Positions 42,316 through 55,587 of a DNA stretch of 55,587 nucleotides are shown here, one piece after another. Below the pieces are notes generated by a model. That model was not told where the DNA came from. It made no database searches and was given only the letters and a program-made list of their open reading frames with translations. Source of the DNA: Cyclaneusma minus (taxonomy: Eukaryota; Ascomycota; Leotiomycetes; Marthamycetales; Marthamycetaceae); the NCBI GenBank assembly GCA_037179335.1, contig JAKZHN010000068.1:1-55587 (forward strand), read 5' to 3'. Both the position numbers and the translations under genes were made by a program. Numbering within the stretch: position 1 is the first letter of the stretch; every line of letters starts with the position of its first letter.

Positions 42316-45300
42316 TACTAAATATAATCCATTGTATTTTTTATTTTTTTTATATATCCAGGCCTTAAATTAAAATACCATAGCCAATACTCTTAAAATA
42401 TTAAAGCCATTTTGCATAAATAAAGCATTTAAAAAATACGCTAGGCATGTAGCTTTTTAATTTTAGCTATAGCGTTTTTAATAATTCTAGCCCTTTTAAT
42501 TATAAAAGAAATATAAAAATTTTAATTTTTTTTAAATATGCTTTAAATACCAAAAAATAGATACCAGGCCATTAAGGCCGGTTATATTATTTACCATTTT
42601 AATGGCTATTTAAAAAAATACTTTTTTTAAAAAGTCCTGAAAGCTTTATTTTTATAATATTATAGCTTTTTTTAACCATTGCATAAAATATTTTATTTCT
42701 CCCAATCAAATAATGGGCTTTTATTAAAATTGCTTTTATTTTAATGCTTGAAAAACCGCTTTCTGCAATAAATTTATTGCTAATAAATTTAATACCGGCA
42801 TTATAAATAATTCTATTTAAAAAACCTTAATACGTATTAATCCAATACAAATAAATGGCTAAATAAATTTTTTAAAAATCTTCTAAGCTAAAACTCTGGC
42901 AGCTTAAAACTTTATTGCTATATTCATGATATAAATCACCTATTTACCATCTAGCTAAAATAAATTTATAAATATTTTAGCATTAAAGCTAAAATCCTTT
43001 TCCAAATTAAATTTAAATTTGCCCAAAGCTTTGCTAAATTTTTAATATTAAAAACAATATTTATTGATATGCTTAATAGCAGCTGCATTAAAGCTTTTAT
43101 TAGCAGCTATTAAAATCTTTTAAAGCCTTTTTATAGCTGGATATTCCCATTTTTTATAAATTTAGCGGAGCTTTAGCAGGATAAAATGCTAAATAATATT
43201 TTATTTTTATGCATAAGGCTAAAAAATAGATAAAAATTATAAATGGCCTTATTTTTTAATTACAGCCACCTTTTTCCTGCTTTAAATTATATAATGTTTA
43301 ATATTATTAAGTATAATGTGGTATTTATTTATATTTGCTAGGCATATTAAAAAAAATTAACCATATTAAATAAAACTATTCCAAATAATATAGGCATTTG
43401 GCTATTTCCAATATTTTATTAGCTAGGGAACTTCCAAATTTAATTGCTGGAATATTTGTTAATGCTAAATAAAGCTCCAAATTTAATATAATAAATTTAA
43501 ATGCTTTAAATTAAATTATGCCAGCATTTAAAAATTTTGCAGCTTTATTATTTAAAAAAACGCCTTAAAAATACCAAAAATATACCGGCCATTTATAAAA
43601 AAAATTATAAATAAAAAACGGATTTTATTTATATTTGGGGTTAAATGGAAAAATATAAGTAAAGGTATAAATTGCAATTTAATTAGCTAATAATGCCATT
43701 ATTCTTTTGCCATTAATCAATTTATATTTAATAAAAAATAATTTTATAATAATCTTTTAGCATTTTTAAAATTTTTAAAGCATATAAATATATTTGTATT
43801 TAAATGCTTTGTTCCCTAAATTATATTTAAAAAAAAACAAATTCCTTATATGCTTTATTTAGAAATTGCGAATATTAAGCGGCGTTAAAAAATGATAATT
43901 GCTAATTAAAAAACAAGCGGAAAAAATTAAAATTATTTTTCCACATTAATAAATTTTTAATTTTAGCCAAATAACGGTAATACTTTTATTTGATGGTTAG
44001 CTGGCATTTCTTTTTTTAATTTGCTTTTTATTTAGTTTTGGCTTAAGCTTTTTTAGCATTTGTATATTTGGCATTTATTAATTAATATTTAATTTTTTTG
44101 CAAATGCTATATGCCTTTTTGCCTCGGCCTTTGCCAAATCTTTCATTATAGCCTTTTTTATTATTTTTATATTTAAATCCATAAAATTTCCGGTTATTAT
44201 AATACTAATTTTGTTTTTAAATTTATTAAATATAAAAGGCTGCAAAATAAATAATTGCTGGAAGGTAATAAAATCCTAAGCTAAATTATAATGGCTGGCT
44301 CCATTAGCCAATCTTATTTTATTTATAATTAAAATTCTTAATTAAAAACAAAATCCTTTAAATATTTGGGCAAAAAAAATATAAGCTTGCTTGCAATTTA
44401 AAAAACCAAAATATACATTCTTGGTTTTATTTTTTGCTAAATAATTATATTAGTATTTTTGGCCTATATTTGGCTAAAGTTTTTTAATTTTCTAAAATAA
44501 AAGCTTTAGGCATTGGATTTTTAATTTATTAAAATATTTATTAATAATTTTATAATATTTTAAATTACTCCAAGCTATATAATATTTCAGCTTATTATTT
44601 TTCTTTTTAAATCTTTATTGCATAATACAAATTAATATTTTATAAAAACATTCTGGTATTTAAATTTATTAAAATAGTATTTACTAGCCTTTCCCTTAAG
44701 TATATAATAAAAGGCTTTGAAATACTCTAAATTTAAAATTCCAGCTATTAAATATAAAATATAAAATCTTTTAATTTTCTAGATAATAAAATTATATATT
44801 TTACTGCTATATTTATGCTTATTCTTATAGGCTTTGCCAAAGTTTATAATTTTTTTAAATATAGTTTTTTTCATTAATTCCCTATAAAAAAAATTAATAA
44901 ATTAATATTAATATTGGCTGAAAAATATCTGCTATTTTAGAAATTATATAAAATATTATTCAAAAAATGGTATAAAATATTGGCCAAAATATTGCTAAAA
45001 ATATTGGCCAAAATATTGCTATAAAAATTGGCTTGAAAATGGCCCTAAAACACTATATTATCCAAAATATAAATTAAGCCCTAAAATATAGGCATTTTCA
45101 AAATGCTGGCCAAATTATTAACCAAATAATAAAAATTGGCCTTAATTCTGGCCATTCTAAAACTCTTAACTATAATTCTTACCACATTTCTTATTATAAT
45201 CTTAATTATAATTATAATTTTGGCTATAACCATATTTTATATTTTGGCTATATTTAATAACCTGGCTTAGCTAGCTATATTCACTATAATTTGCTCCATC

Positions 45301-47117
45301 TTATTAATTATATTCATTATAATTTATTTTACCTTATTGGCTATATCCATCTTATTAACCATATTCATCTTGTTTTTTATATTTACCATTTTGGCCGCTC
45401 TAATCATATCTGCCATTTTGGCCATTTTAATTATATTTTTTATATTAACCATATCCAGGCTTTTTTTTTGCTGGTTATAACCAATATTTAATTAATTCTG
45501 GGCACTATATTCCAGCTGCTTTTAAATATTATAATAATTTTAACCATATTAAAAATATTGCTAAGCATAGCTTTAACCGGAATATATTATGCCAATAGCA
45601 TCCAACTATGCTATGCCTGCGCCGGGATATGCTATATTGGGATATATTATACCGGGATATATTATACCGGCTGCCAATCCCCTATATTATAATGGTTTCT
45701 TCTAAAACTATACTATATTAAAGCTATGCTATACCAATGCTGCATATTGCGCTATGCCAAATAGCTGCTAGTTTGCAAGCATAACTGGCAGCTTGGCAGC
45801 TAAAGGCAGGGCTTTTAAAATAAGGCTTGCTAAAAAAAAGATTATTGGTTAGAAGATGCTATATAAATATTTATTTAATCAAATATTTTAGCAGCTAGCA
45901 ATATATTTAACTTTTGGCTATAAAATAATAATAATTTTAAATATTAAAAAGGGTTGGCTTTTAAATTTTTAAAAACATCTATTTATCTTGCCATATACTT
46001 CAAATAAAATACTATATTACTATATTGTTTTTGGCATTTTCCAGCTTCTTATTAATTTATTAATGCTAAATTGGCTTTGCAATAATAGCTGCAAATGCAT
46101 TATTAAAATTTTTAATTTTTATATTATCCCTACTGCAATATACATTATTTTGCATTAAAAAGTAATATAATGCCTAGCAGAAAATTTTATAAATTTTGCC
46201 AAATTGCTTATAGCGCCAGCCTTTAAAATCTGCTATAAATCTTTTTCAAAAGCCTTTACTATATTTATTTAAAGTTTAAAATTTTTGCAAAATATAAAAC
46301 ATATAAATTATATATTTTTTTTATAAAAACCAGTTTTTTATTTTCTAATTTTATATAGCTTAAAACCTTTAATAAAATGCCTAAACTCTTTTGGGATTAT
46401 ATTCTTTATATTATTTTTAAATTCATTTTTAAAATCCACCAATATTCTTTTGCTATTTTTAAAATTCACCATTTTTTTCTTTGCCTTATATAAGGTTTTT
46501 AGGGTATTTTTCACCCTTAAAAAGGCATTGCTAAGTTTTGGAAATAAGGGTGGAAATTTTATTATCCATAATATTTGCAAAACTAAAAGCTTCAAAAATC
46601 TTGACGGCGTATTTATTATTTATTTATAATTGCAGAAAAAAAAATTCGGCCTTTAAATTCTTGAAATCAAGGTGCGCAAATAGTAAAAAGGCGATACGCA
46701 ATTGGCTTTTTATTAATTTAAATTTAAATGGCGCAAATTTAAATAACTCAAATCTATTATTTGCAAATTTGGATAGCTGCAGCTAAGCTGCAGGATTATT
46801 AAAGCTAAATCGGGCTTGGCTATTTTATACAGGCAAGGCTGTAAAAGAATCAAGTTTAAAGCTTTAAAATAATGCTCTTAAAGGGTATATAATAGACACA
46901 CTTTCTAAATGCAGCTTAAATTTAATCTCTTATATAAGGCAATATGTGACTTTAAAAAATAAGGTTTAAGGCTTTACAAAAAGCTTAATTTTGGGCAGCT
47001 AATTTATTTCCCAAAAATAAAATAGCTGCGCAAAATTATTGACGCTTAATAAAATTACCTATAAGCCCGTTTTATTCCTTTGCAAATTTGCACTTTTAAT
47101 TTTAAAATGCTAATTAA

Positions 47118-47321
47118 TATTGGAAAGCAAAAAATCGCTCTATAAATTATCTAGGGCATATGCTATTATATAGATATGCATATGCTTAATTAATAGTAAT
47201 TGGAAAAGAAAGAGGCTGGCTGGCGCCAGCCCTCCATAAGGCTATTCACAATCTTGGCGCTAACCGGTCCCCTGGTGCACGGGCCACCGGTGGCTGCCTG
47301 ATGCCTAAGGCAGCATTGCCA
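47118..47321 (-). repeat. LTR (right copy) of the copia-type element
   Basis: 204 bp and colinear with the left copy. Its inner (left) half is RIP-like (for example CATATG where the left copy has CACGTG) while its outer half keeps CGG, CCC and CACGGG. Confidence 0.85.
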
Positions 47322-49584
47322 TGGTCAGACATAAAAGAATTAATAAATTTGGCCATTTATAATAAAAATCCAGTTTTAATATTATCCCAAAAATAGCAAA
47401 ATATTTAATTAAAAGCTTTAATATAAATAAAATCCGGATTTTTAATAAATTAAGCTAGCTTGGTATATTTAAAAGCAATATCCGGCTTAATATTAATAGC
47501 AATAAAATAATAATAATTTATTTAAAAATGCTTTAATATATCTTTAAAATATTATTTTTAAAATAAAAGCATAAAAGTATCCAGTATATAAATAATTTTA
47601 ATGCCTAGAAATATTTTAGCAATGCTTATATTTTAAATTTTAAATTTTTAATTTAACTAAAGCTTAAAATTAATAATTTTTTGCTTATTAAAGCCTAAAA
47701 TTGAAAAGTTATTTATATAAATAAAAAATTAAATTCTAGCTTTTTTAAAATTGCATAAAAAATATTTGTTTAAAGTATAGAAAATTGCTTTAAATTATAA
47801 AAAGCTTTTTAAAAAAAAGCAAATTATATATTCTTTTTAGAAAAGTTTATGAGGCTATTTAATATATAGCAATTATTTAAAAATGCTGTTTAAAAAATAG
47901 TAATTATATTTATTTAATAAATAAACCAGCTTTTAATAATTAAAAAAGCTAGCAAAATACGCTATATAGCTAATTAAATTATATTAATATAAATAAAAAT
48001 ACAATTATATTTAAATTTTTAAATGTATTTGCAAATTATTTATTTGGTATAAATAAATGCTATTTGGCTTAATTTTATATATTTAATATCTCCTAAAAAT
48101 AGCTTATTCGGCTCATTTAAATATAAAGCAATTGTTATAATAAAGGTCCCAGGGGGGCCGTTGCAGGGTGGCAATTAAATATTAAAATTGATTATAAAAA
48201 GGCAAGGGTATTCCCTATGCGCAAATGTTTTATAAAGGCTGCGTGCTAATTAAGCTATTAGCTACGCTAGACCATGGCAAAGCCACGGCCGACTCCGCAA
48301 AGTTCGCTCCATTATATTATAATCCCCTTTTTTTAGGGCTCGCCCTTAAATTCCCTAAAAAATAAACAATTTCTAAATTAATAAAATAATTCAGTTATAA
48401 ATCGATAAAATGAATAAATATTATATAATTATATAAATAATAAAAATAAATAATAATAAATTTGTAAGTTTTATATTTATTTTCTTGCTTATTACAATTC
48501 TTAGTTTATAAAATTAGACGCTCGGCGCATTAATTTTCCATATAATATAATACCTTCCTTTTTTTTAATTGCATAATATTTTAACGTTTTAATGCATCAT
48601 TCTATATAAAATTGGATTAAATTTTATTTATTTTATAAAATCCCAAATTTGGGTAAAATTATTTTTAAATCCGGTAATTAAAAAAAAACTAAAACTTGCT
48701 AATAATAATTTTATAGGAATATTTTATTAAATTTAAAGTTTTAAAATATTTTTGTATTTTGTATTAAATTTGCGCTATAAAACTTTTATTGGTTTATATT
48801 GAAAAAAAAGGGTATTAAAATTATTTTTATATTTTATATTAGATTTGCATTATAAAAATTATATTGGTGCTGATATTTAAAAGGCGTGTTAGAATTGCAA
48901 TATAATTAATAATAGGAAATAAAATATTAATATAATTCAAATTGTTAAATAAATTAATGGCCAGCCGAAAATCCTTATACAATTTATAAAAACGCCGTAA
49001 AAAAGCTTAAAAAAATAATAGAATGCTGCAAATTTATATTAATACTTTTATATAAATATTAACTGCGGCTTTTATTTTTGCAATAATTTAGCAATATTTT
49101 TATATAAAAATAATCGATTTTATAATTTTAAATTCGGAAATATTAAAAAATAAATTTTCCTTTATTGCATTTGCTTTATGATACTAATATTAAATTGTAA
49201 TTTTCGCTAATCAAATAGCCATTTTTTTATTTTAAATATTCGTTTTTAAAATCTTATATATATTAAAATTATTTATAGCTTAGGCCTTAATAATATTAAA
49301 ATCCTTATAAAATTTAATTGCTTTTTTCTTTATTACAAATTTGCCTTTATTATAATATATAATATATAATTTGGCTTATAAAATAAAAGCAATATCCATT
49401 GAAGCTTGCATTTTTTTGGCGGTACTATAGCTTTTTGGCTGCATTTTTAAAATTCCATTTTTATATATTGTATAAAATAATAACTTTCTTTCTTAATTTT
49501 TTAAGCATTTTAAAAGGATTTTGCAAAATGCCTTATAAGCTTATTTATTTTTTAAAAAGAACCTTAGCAAAAAATGCATTATAT
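47322..49584. other. AT-rich RIP-type DNA with one GC-richer islet
   Basis: No gene was seen. The islet at about 48,145-48,310 (CCCAGGGGGGCCGTTGCAGG, and later GCCACGGCCGACTCCGC) is far richer in CpG than its surroundings. It is probably a less mutated transposon fragment. Confidence 0.6.
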
Positions 49585-49769
49585 TGAAAATAAATGGATA
49601 TAAGGGCATAAAAGGGGGTGAAAAAAACGTTATATTATGCTTAAGGAGACTAGAATAACGGACCGTCCAAAATAAGGATATTCTCATTATGCGGATGCTA
49701 GTTTCCTTCGGGCCTAGCTATATATAACGGTTATTTTACAATGGCTGCCATTACAATCATTTCTTAACA
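49585..49769. repeat. LTR (left copy) of the second element
   Basis: Begins TGAAAATAAATGG and ends CTTAACA. It contains GGACCGTCCAAAATAAGG and CGGGCCTAGC, shared with the right copy. The inner half (TATATATAACGGTTATTTTAC) is mutated relative to the right copy. Confidence 0.8.
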
Positions 49770-52700
49770 CTCCTTTACAAAATTAGCCAGCTTTTTATAG
49801 CCTTATATAATAAGCCCTAACATTTTTACAAAACTTTTAAATTTAATCCGTTTTAACGGCTTAATTAAATTATTAATTACCATTTTATTTATAAAACTAT
49901 ATTTAACCATAAGCCTTTTCTTTTTTTTTTAAATTCCAAATAAAATAATATATTATATTTATATATTTAAAGCATTTATAAATTTATAAATGTTTAATTA
50001 TATAATTCTTTTTTAATTATTTCCAAATGTATAAATAAACTATAAATTCTTTTTCATAAATTAGGAAAATCCCAAATTCCTAAAAATCTGCCCAAGCCAT
50101 TAGCCCTGCTTAATACAATTAAATAAAGCAATATATTTAAGTTTAATAAAAAACATAAAAGAGCAGCGCTATTTTTTTCATATAAAATTGGTCCATTATA
50201 AAATATAGCAACGGTGCTAAAAACGCTTATTTAATTAACCTTATTGCTTATTTAATTAAAATTTAAATAAATCACCAATTTATAATATATTTCCCTAAAA
50301 TTATAATATATTTTATAAAAGATCGTTAAATTAATATACCGCAATAAAATTTTAAAAGCATCATCATAATAAATTAATAAATTATTTATATACTAAATTA
50401 GCTTTTTAATTATAAAGGCTATATTTAAATAAATAAAAATCATAACAAATATAAAGCTTTTAATAATTTACTAATAGTTTTTAATATTTATGCATTTATT
50501 ATTAAGGGCAAAAAGCCTAAAGGCTTTATAATTATTTATAAAAATACGCTTAATTAAAAATCGGAATTTAATTATATTAAATTGTTTTAATATCTGGCAG
50601 AATATTATTTTTAATTAAAATGAAAAATTTTAGCCTTTTAACTTTTTTTTATTTTTATATTAAAAATTTTAAAATTTCTTCCTAAATTTTTAATATTAAA
50701 TTAAAAAGAATTTAAAAATAAACCCAATTAAGCTATTTCTTACTGCAGGCGGCTATAATAATATTATTAATATATACCAAAAGAATAATATTATATTTAT
50801 AATATTTATAAATGCAAAAATCGGCAAAGCTTTAAATAAATCCTTATTTTTTTAATTTTTCTTTTATAAAACAAATCCAATCTCTAATAGCTTATTTTAA
50901 ATTATACAAGTTTTGAAAAATCTGAAAAATCTAATTTGGTAGAATAATAAATTTTTTAAAAAAGCTTAAATAAATTTTAAATATTATTTTGGCTTTTATA
51001 AAGGCATTTTTAATATTAAACTATTTATATTTAATTTCTTTTTAAAAAAATAATGAAAAAGAAAAAGCATAAAAAATCTATATAAACTATAAAAGCAAAA
51101 ATATTAATATAATCCTTACCAAATATTTGGCTAAAGCCCCAAATAACCAGGCAAGCCTTAAATTATTTAATAATTTTAATAATTTTAATTTTAATAATAT
51201 ATATCTATTTAATTAATACCAAATTTACTTTCCTTAATTTTTTAATATATTTCTAAATGCTATTTTTTATTAACAATTCAAGCTTTTCAATTATAGCAAG
51301 CTTTTATTGCTTATAATAAAATGATTTAAAATTTACCATTTGCTTATATAATTAAATTTTTTCAATCTCGCAAATCTTTATTATTAAAACGCATTTTTTA
51401 ATAATTAAACTTATAAGTTTTTTAGTATTATTAATATTATAATCAATATACGCAATTATAGCTTAATTAATCTTATAAAGCTTAATATTTTATTCTGCAA
51501 TTTTATTTTTATTTTTACTTTTTTGCCATTTAATCTTATTTTTTATAAAATACGGCTTAGCCTTAAAAGCCGGAATATCATTTATAAAAAAAATTTGCAT
51601 TGCTAATAAAAGTCCTAAAAAAATTAAAAATAACATTATTATTATTAATTTTAATATAATTGCTTATTAAAATAAGAACGAAAATTTTAATATAAGAAAT
51701 TAAAAAAAGCTTTTAAATAAATTGGCTTTCTTTTTTAGGCTGCGTTTTAAATTTGCTATTAGGATTTAATTGTTTTTTAGGCTTAAAATTTAATTAATTT
51801 AAAGCATTAAAATTATTGGCAATATTTGGCGCATTTAAAATAGCCGGCGTATTTAAAATAGCTGGCAATTTAAAAAGTATTATAAAAATTAGCTTAAATA
51901 TTAATATAATTGATATATTATATTATAAAGCTTTTAATATATTATATTATAATAATTTTAAAACGCTGTATTATAATAATTATAAAACGCTATATTATAG
52001 CGGTTTTAAAATACCAAAAATTGGCCTTAATAATGGCTTATTTAATATTATTAAAATTACGCTATATTAAGGCATTAAAAATATATTATATTAAAGCGCT
52101 TTAGCTAAATTATATTATAATAAAAACATAAAGCCATTATTTAAAATTTTTGGCTTTTTTATACCGGCATTTAATTTCTTAATATTAATTTCCTTAATAT
52201 TAATAATTATTATTTTTTTAAGCTATAACATTGCATTATTTCCGCTTAATTATTATGCCCTGATTATTTAAAATTTTCTAAATTTTTAAATTAAGCTTTA
52301 ATTCTAATTTAAATTTCTAAATCTTTATTTTCTTTATATAATATATATATTTTAATTTACGAAAATAAATCTTAAATTGCTTAATAATGGTATTAAAATA
52401 TCCTATAAAAATACCAAAATAATTAATATTAATAAGCTTATAATATAATTAATTTTTGAAAATAATTTCAAAATTAAAATAAAAGGCATATAAAAGTCCA
52501 AATACCCTAATATTATTAATAAAAAATAAAAGTTTATTTCAAGCTTTTTTGAAACTGGTAAAATAGCCATTAATAATAAAGTTAATAAAAGCGCAATTGC
52601 AAATATAAGCATTATATTTAACAGCTTTATTCCAAAATTTTAGCAATAGCTTTATTTTTTTAAATAAAGCATAAATATCAGCTTTTAATTATTAAATTTC

Positions 52701-55255
52701 TTATTTTACAAAACCATTCTAATAAAATAAAACCATTATAATAAATTATACTTTACTTTCTCTAATATAAATTTATTATTTAGTTGCTTTAAAAAAATTA
52801 AAATCATTATTATTATAGGCAGCCTTAATTTTTTTTAAATTGGTTTTTGGCTTATAAAATCTATTTTTAAAAAGCCTAAATAATATTATTTTTAATAGCT
52901 AATGAAATAGCCCAGATTTTCCATCTAAAGCTATTAATAATATATAGAAAATACCGGTTTTTATAAAACAAAATTAAAACAAATTTAATAATATTAAATT
53001 AAATAAATGCAAATTTAATAGTTTTATATAAATTTAGCTATTTTAAAAAAAGAAAAATTAATAAAAGCATGTATTTAGCAGGCTTTATAATTAGCTAATT
53101 TTCTTTTTAATTAGCTTGGCTAATATAATAATTTTATAAATATTGCCTAATATAATATTATTAAAATAATAAAAAAATTTATATTATAAATTGAATTTTT
53201 TTAGCTTAAAAGGCGTAAAATTTAATAGCTTTAAAAAAAATTAAAAAAAAATTATAATAATATTTGCTTTGGCAATAAAACTATAGCCTTTATATTTTTG
53301 GCTAATATTAAATATAATATATAATCTATAATTTATAATAGCGCTAATAATTTCATTATTTAAGTTCTTTTTATAAATTTCTTTTTTATTAAAATAATTT
53401 AATAAGCCAGCTATATACAATTTTTGGCCCAAAATTAAATTAATTCTAAATTTCAAAATAAAAAAATATTTGTTAAAAATAATAATAATTTATTTAAATA
53501 TTTAATCATTGCAATATTTTGATAAATAATATACAATATTTCCCTACCAAGTTTTATAATATGCAAAAATACAATTTTTTTAATTATTTAAAAAAAAGCA
53601 TTAATTAAATATATATAATAAAGCGCCGATATTTAAGGCCTAAATAAAAAAATGCCTTCACCAATTAATTTATGGCTAATATGAGCAACCTCCTTATTCT
53701 TTTCGGGATTAAATGGGATTTTGGCAGCATTATTTTTATTATTAACTTTAGCGGCGTAATTGCTGGATTTTTTATTGAATTTATTAAAAATAAAATAGAT
53801 TTGTTTTTCTTATTTTTGGCATTATCGCATTGGCCTTATTTGGAAGCGGAGCAATAGCGAAAAGGAGAGCGATGGTGTTTTAAAAAATTAAAGCGGGAGA
53901 AAAGCAATAATTGCGAGATTTAATTTTAAAAAAAAGACTTGAAATCGCGAATAAAGCATTAATTGGCAAAAAGAAAATTAATATAGCTTTTTTTTCGAGA
54001 TAATTGCAAATAAAATAAGCGCCATTATAAAAATTATAAAAATCAAGATTATTAATTTTATTTTGCTAAAATCGCCTATTGCCAATTTTGGCAATAAAAA
54101 CATAGTTTTTACCGTTAGCAATTAATATGCACTATTTTCTTTTATAATATTTTAATTTTCTTTTAATATTTATTATAGCATTAACCAATATAAAAATATT
54201 AATAATAATAATATAATTATTAAAAAAGGCTTAATTAAAATAAAAAAACAAGATTTTATTGCTATAAACATTAATATAGAATTTATTGGCAAATATTAGC
54301 TTATATTAACATTTATAAAATTTATTTTAAATTAAGCGAATAATAATATTTTCCCCCTAAATAAAAATCTGGATTTTAATAATATATATTAAATTAAAAA
54401 TGGCATTTAATTTTATATATTTTCTTTTAAAAAAATTTATAAGCTTTTGGCAATATTATATTTATTAAAAAAAGTTATTATTATTAAAAAAGCCTTTAAA
54501 TAAAAACTTAATGGCTTTGGCTTCGGCCTTTTTATATTTCTTTATATTTTTAATATTTAAAATGGCTTTTTTGCCTTGGCTAATAATTTTTTTTTAAATT
54601 TATTGCTAAGCTTATTGATTTAAGCTTTAAAAAATGCAAAAAGAAATTTAAGATTGGTTTTTGAAATGCCGGATTTAATAAAAAGAAATAAGGAAAATGC
54701 GCCACTTTTGTTAATAATTCTAAAAGCAGGAGGAATGCCAGCGTATTTAAAAATGGGGTTTTTAATAATAAACCAAATATTTGTTTTATTAAAATAAATC
54801 TTTATATTATAAAATTAAATTTTATAATTGATTTTTAATAATATAAAAAACGTTTTTTTGATTTTCTTATTATTGAATATATTGGCGGATAAAAAGGTGA
54901 AAGCAATTGGCTGAAGGAAAAAAGAAAAATAATAAAAAGGAAAATATTATTATAAAAGCTTTTATTTAGCTTTTGGAAATAATTAGCAAAATGGCCCTTA
55001 AATTGGCTAGGTAAATTAGAAAGAAACTTTTTTATTGGTTTTAATTAATTTTATAAAATATTATAATAGCGTTGGCAAAGGGGTAAATATAGAAAAATCT
55101 TTAAATTGGTTTTAATTATTTTATAATAAATTATAATATTGGAAAAAAAAATTGCCAAAATATAATTCTTTTATTAAAATAATATTAAAAAGTTAATTGG
55201 AATAAACGTTAATTAATCATCTAGGAGCTTATATAATCCCGGGCTTATAATTTAT

Positions 55256-55439
55256 TAAAAATAAATGGATATAAGGGTATAAAAGGGGTAAAAAAAACGT
55301 TATATTATGCTTAAAAAAGTTAGAATAATGGATTGTCCAAAATAAGGATATTTTTACTATGCGGACGCTAATCTCCTTTGGGCCTAGCTACAAGTAACGG
55401 CTACTTTATGGTGGCTGCCATTGCGACCATCTTTTATCA
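55256..55439. repeat. LTR (right copy) of the second element
   Basis: Begins TAAAAATAAATGG (TG to TA relative to the left copy) and ends TTTTATCA. The inner half carries the A/T changes (AAAAAAGTTAG where the left copy has AAGGAGACTAG); the outer half keeps C and G. Confidence 0.8.
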
Positions 55440-55458
55440 TATTATAATATCTTTTATT

Positions 55459-55587
55459 CGAATTTTATTTATTTTATTTATTTTATTTATTTTATTTATT
55501 TTATTTATTTTATTTATTTTATTTATTTTATTTATTTTATTTATTTTATTTATTTTATTTATTTTATTTATTTTATTTATTTTATTT
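55459..55587. repeat. AT microsatellite, reverse complement of the left-end 9-mer
   Basis: About 14 copies of TTTATTTTA, the reverse complement of the left-end unit, starting about 20 bp after the second LTR and running to the window end. Confidence 0.95.

Larger units (their letters stand above)
39837..47321 (-). mobile_element. RIP-degraded Ty1/copia-type LTR retrotransposon, about 7.5 kb
   Basis: Bounded by two 204-bp direct repeats that begin TG and end CA. The interior is AT-rich with almost all frames broken, but two minus-strand remnants fit a copia polyprotein in the expected order. One, at 42,115-42,315 (GKIVVLDFFGKLIKFKS..VKFYNKD), resembles the C-terminal tail after integrase; the other, at 40,244-40,513, resembles the RNase H end. 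The element therefore reads right to left, with its 5' LTR at 47,118-47,321. No matching target-site duplication was found (TAAAA on the left, TGGTC on the right). Confidence 0.75.
49585..55439. mobile_element. Second RIP-degraded LTR retroelement, about 5.9 kb
   Basis: Defined by a 185/184-bp direct repeat pair with TG...CA-type ends. The interior has no recognisable protein; ORFs such as 53,241-53,456 minus are low-complexity. Strand cannot be determined. Confidence 0.65.

Noticed and set aside
40244..53857. Short ORFs in the right AT block as genes (for example 46,338-46,595; 51,816-52,070; 53,672-53,857)
   Set aside because: They are low-complexity I/K/N/L/F/Y strings from AT-rich DNA; apart from the two copia remnants none shows a family motif.

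Overview
This window is nuclear DNA of a filamentous ascomycete (Pezizomycotina). The evidence is short GT-AG introns of about 47-70 nt, Kex2-type KR sites, fungus-specific protein families, and a two-speed layout in which very AT-rich, CpG-poor DNA (about 1-7,100 and 39,180-55,587) flanks a GC-balanced island. The AT-rich flanks look like repeat-induced point mutation (RIP) debris. They contain two recognisable LTR retroelements: a Ty1/copia-type element at 39,837-47,321 on the minus strand, and a second element at 49,585-55,439. The window begins and ends with the same 9-nt microsatellite in opposite orientation.

The left part of the island (8.1-20.0 kb) looks like a compact biosynthetic cluster for a ribosomally made, modified peptide (RiPP) of the dikaritin/KEP type. 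Its genes are: (1) a precursor with a signal peptide and 14 Kex2-bounded units that all carry QPWYAIK, continuous with a luminal domain bearing two HxxHC motifs and a C-terminal membrane anchor; (2) a 13-exon ABC-C transporter; (3) a UstYa-like membrane protein whose HxxHC positions are substituted; (4) a basic-region plus ankyrin (bANK, ToxE-like) regulator; (5) a secreted glutaminyl-peptide cyclotransferase with an intact active site. Every unit starts with EP or EA (once DAEP) directly before Gln. Kex2 cleavage followed by X-Pro/X-Ala dipeptidyl aminopeptidase trimming would therefore expose an N-terminal Gln, the substrate of the clustered cyclotransferase. I infer a pyroglutamyl-Pro-Trp-(Tyr-Ala-Ile)-type product. 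The Tyr-Ala-Ile element also occurs in ustiloxin cores.

The middle (22.7-32.4 kb) is ordinary chromosome: a rhodanese/arsenate-reductase-like phosphatase, the Sm protein G gene divergent from NTR2 (both splicing factors), a tRNA-Pro-like relic, a Vps3844-type ER/vacuolar sorting membrane protein, a conserved mitochondrial-type membrane protein, and a Cys-rich single-pass surface protein.

Two unexplained arrays flank this middle block: 20.0-22.6 kb (about 4 units) and about 32.8-39.2 kb (about 10 units). Both have a period of about 620 bp. Each unit carries a pair of outward-facing TATA boxes about 95-220 bp apart. In the right array each unit also has a diverged core containing TGCTGTCG; related core sequence in the left array lies on the other strand. 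No short ORF is conserved between units. I regard the RiPP cluster and the divergent-promoter array as the two most novel systems here. All gene models were spliced by hand and every functional call comes from reading motifs, not from a database search.
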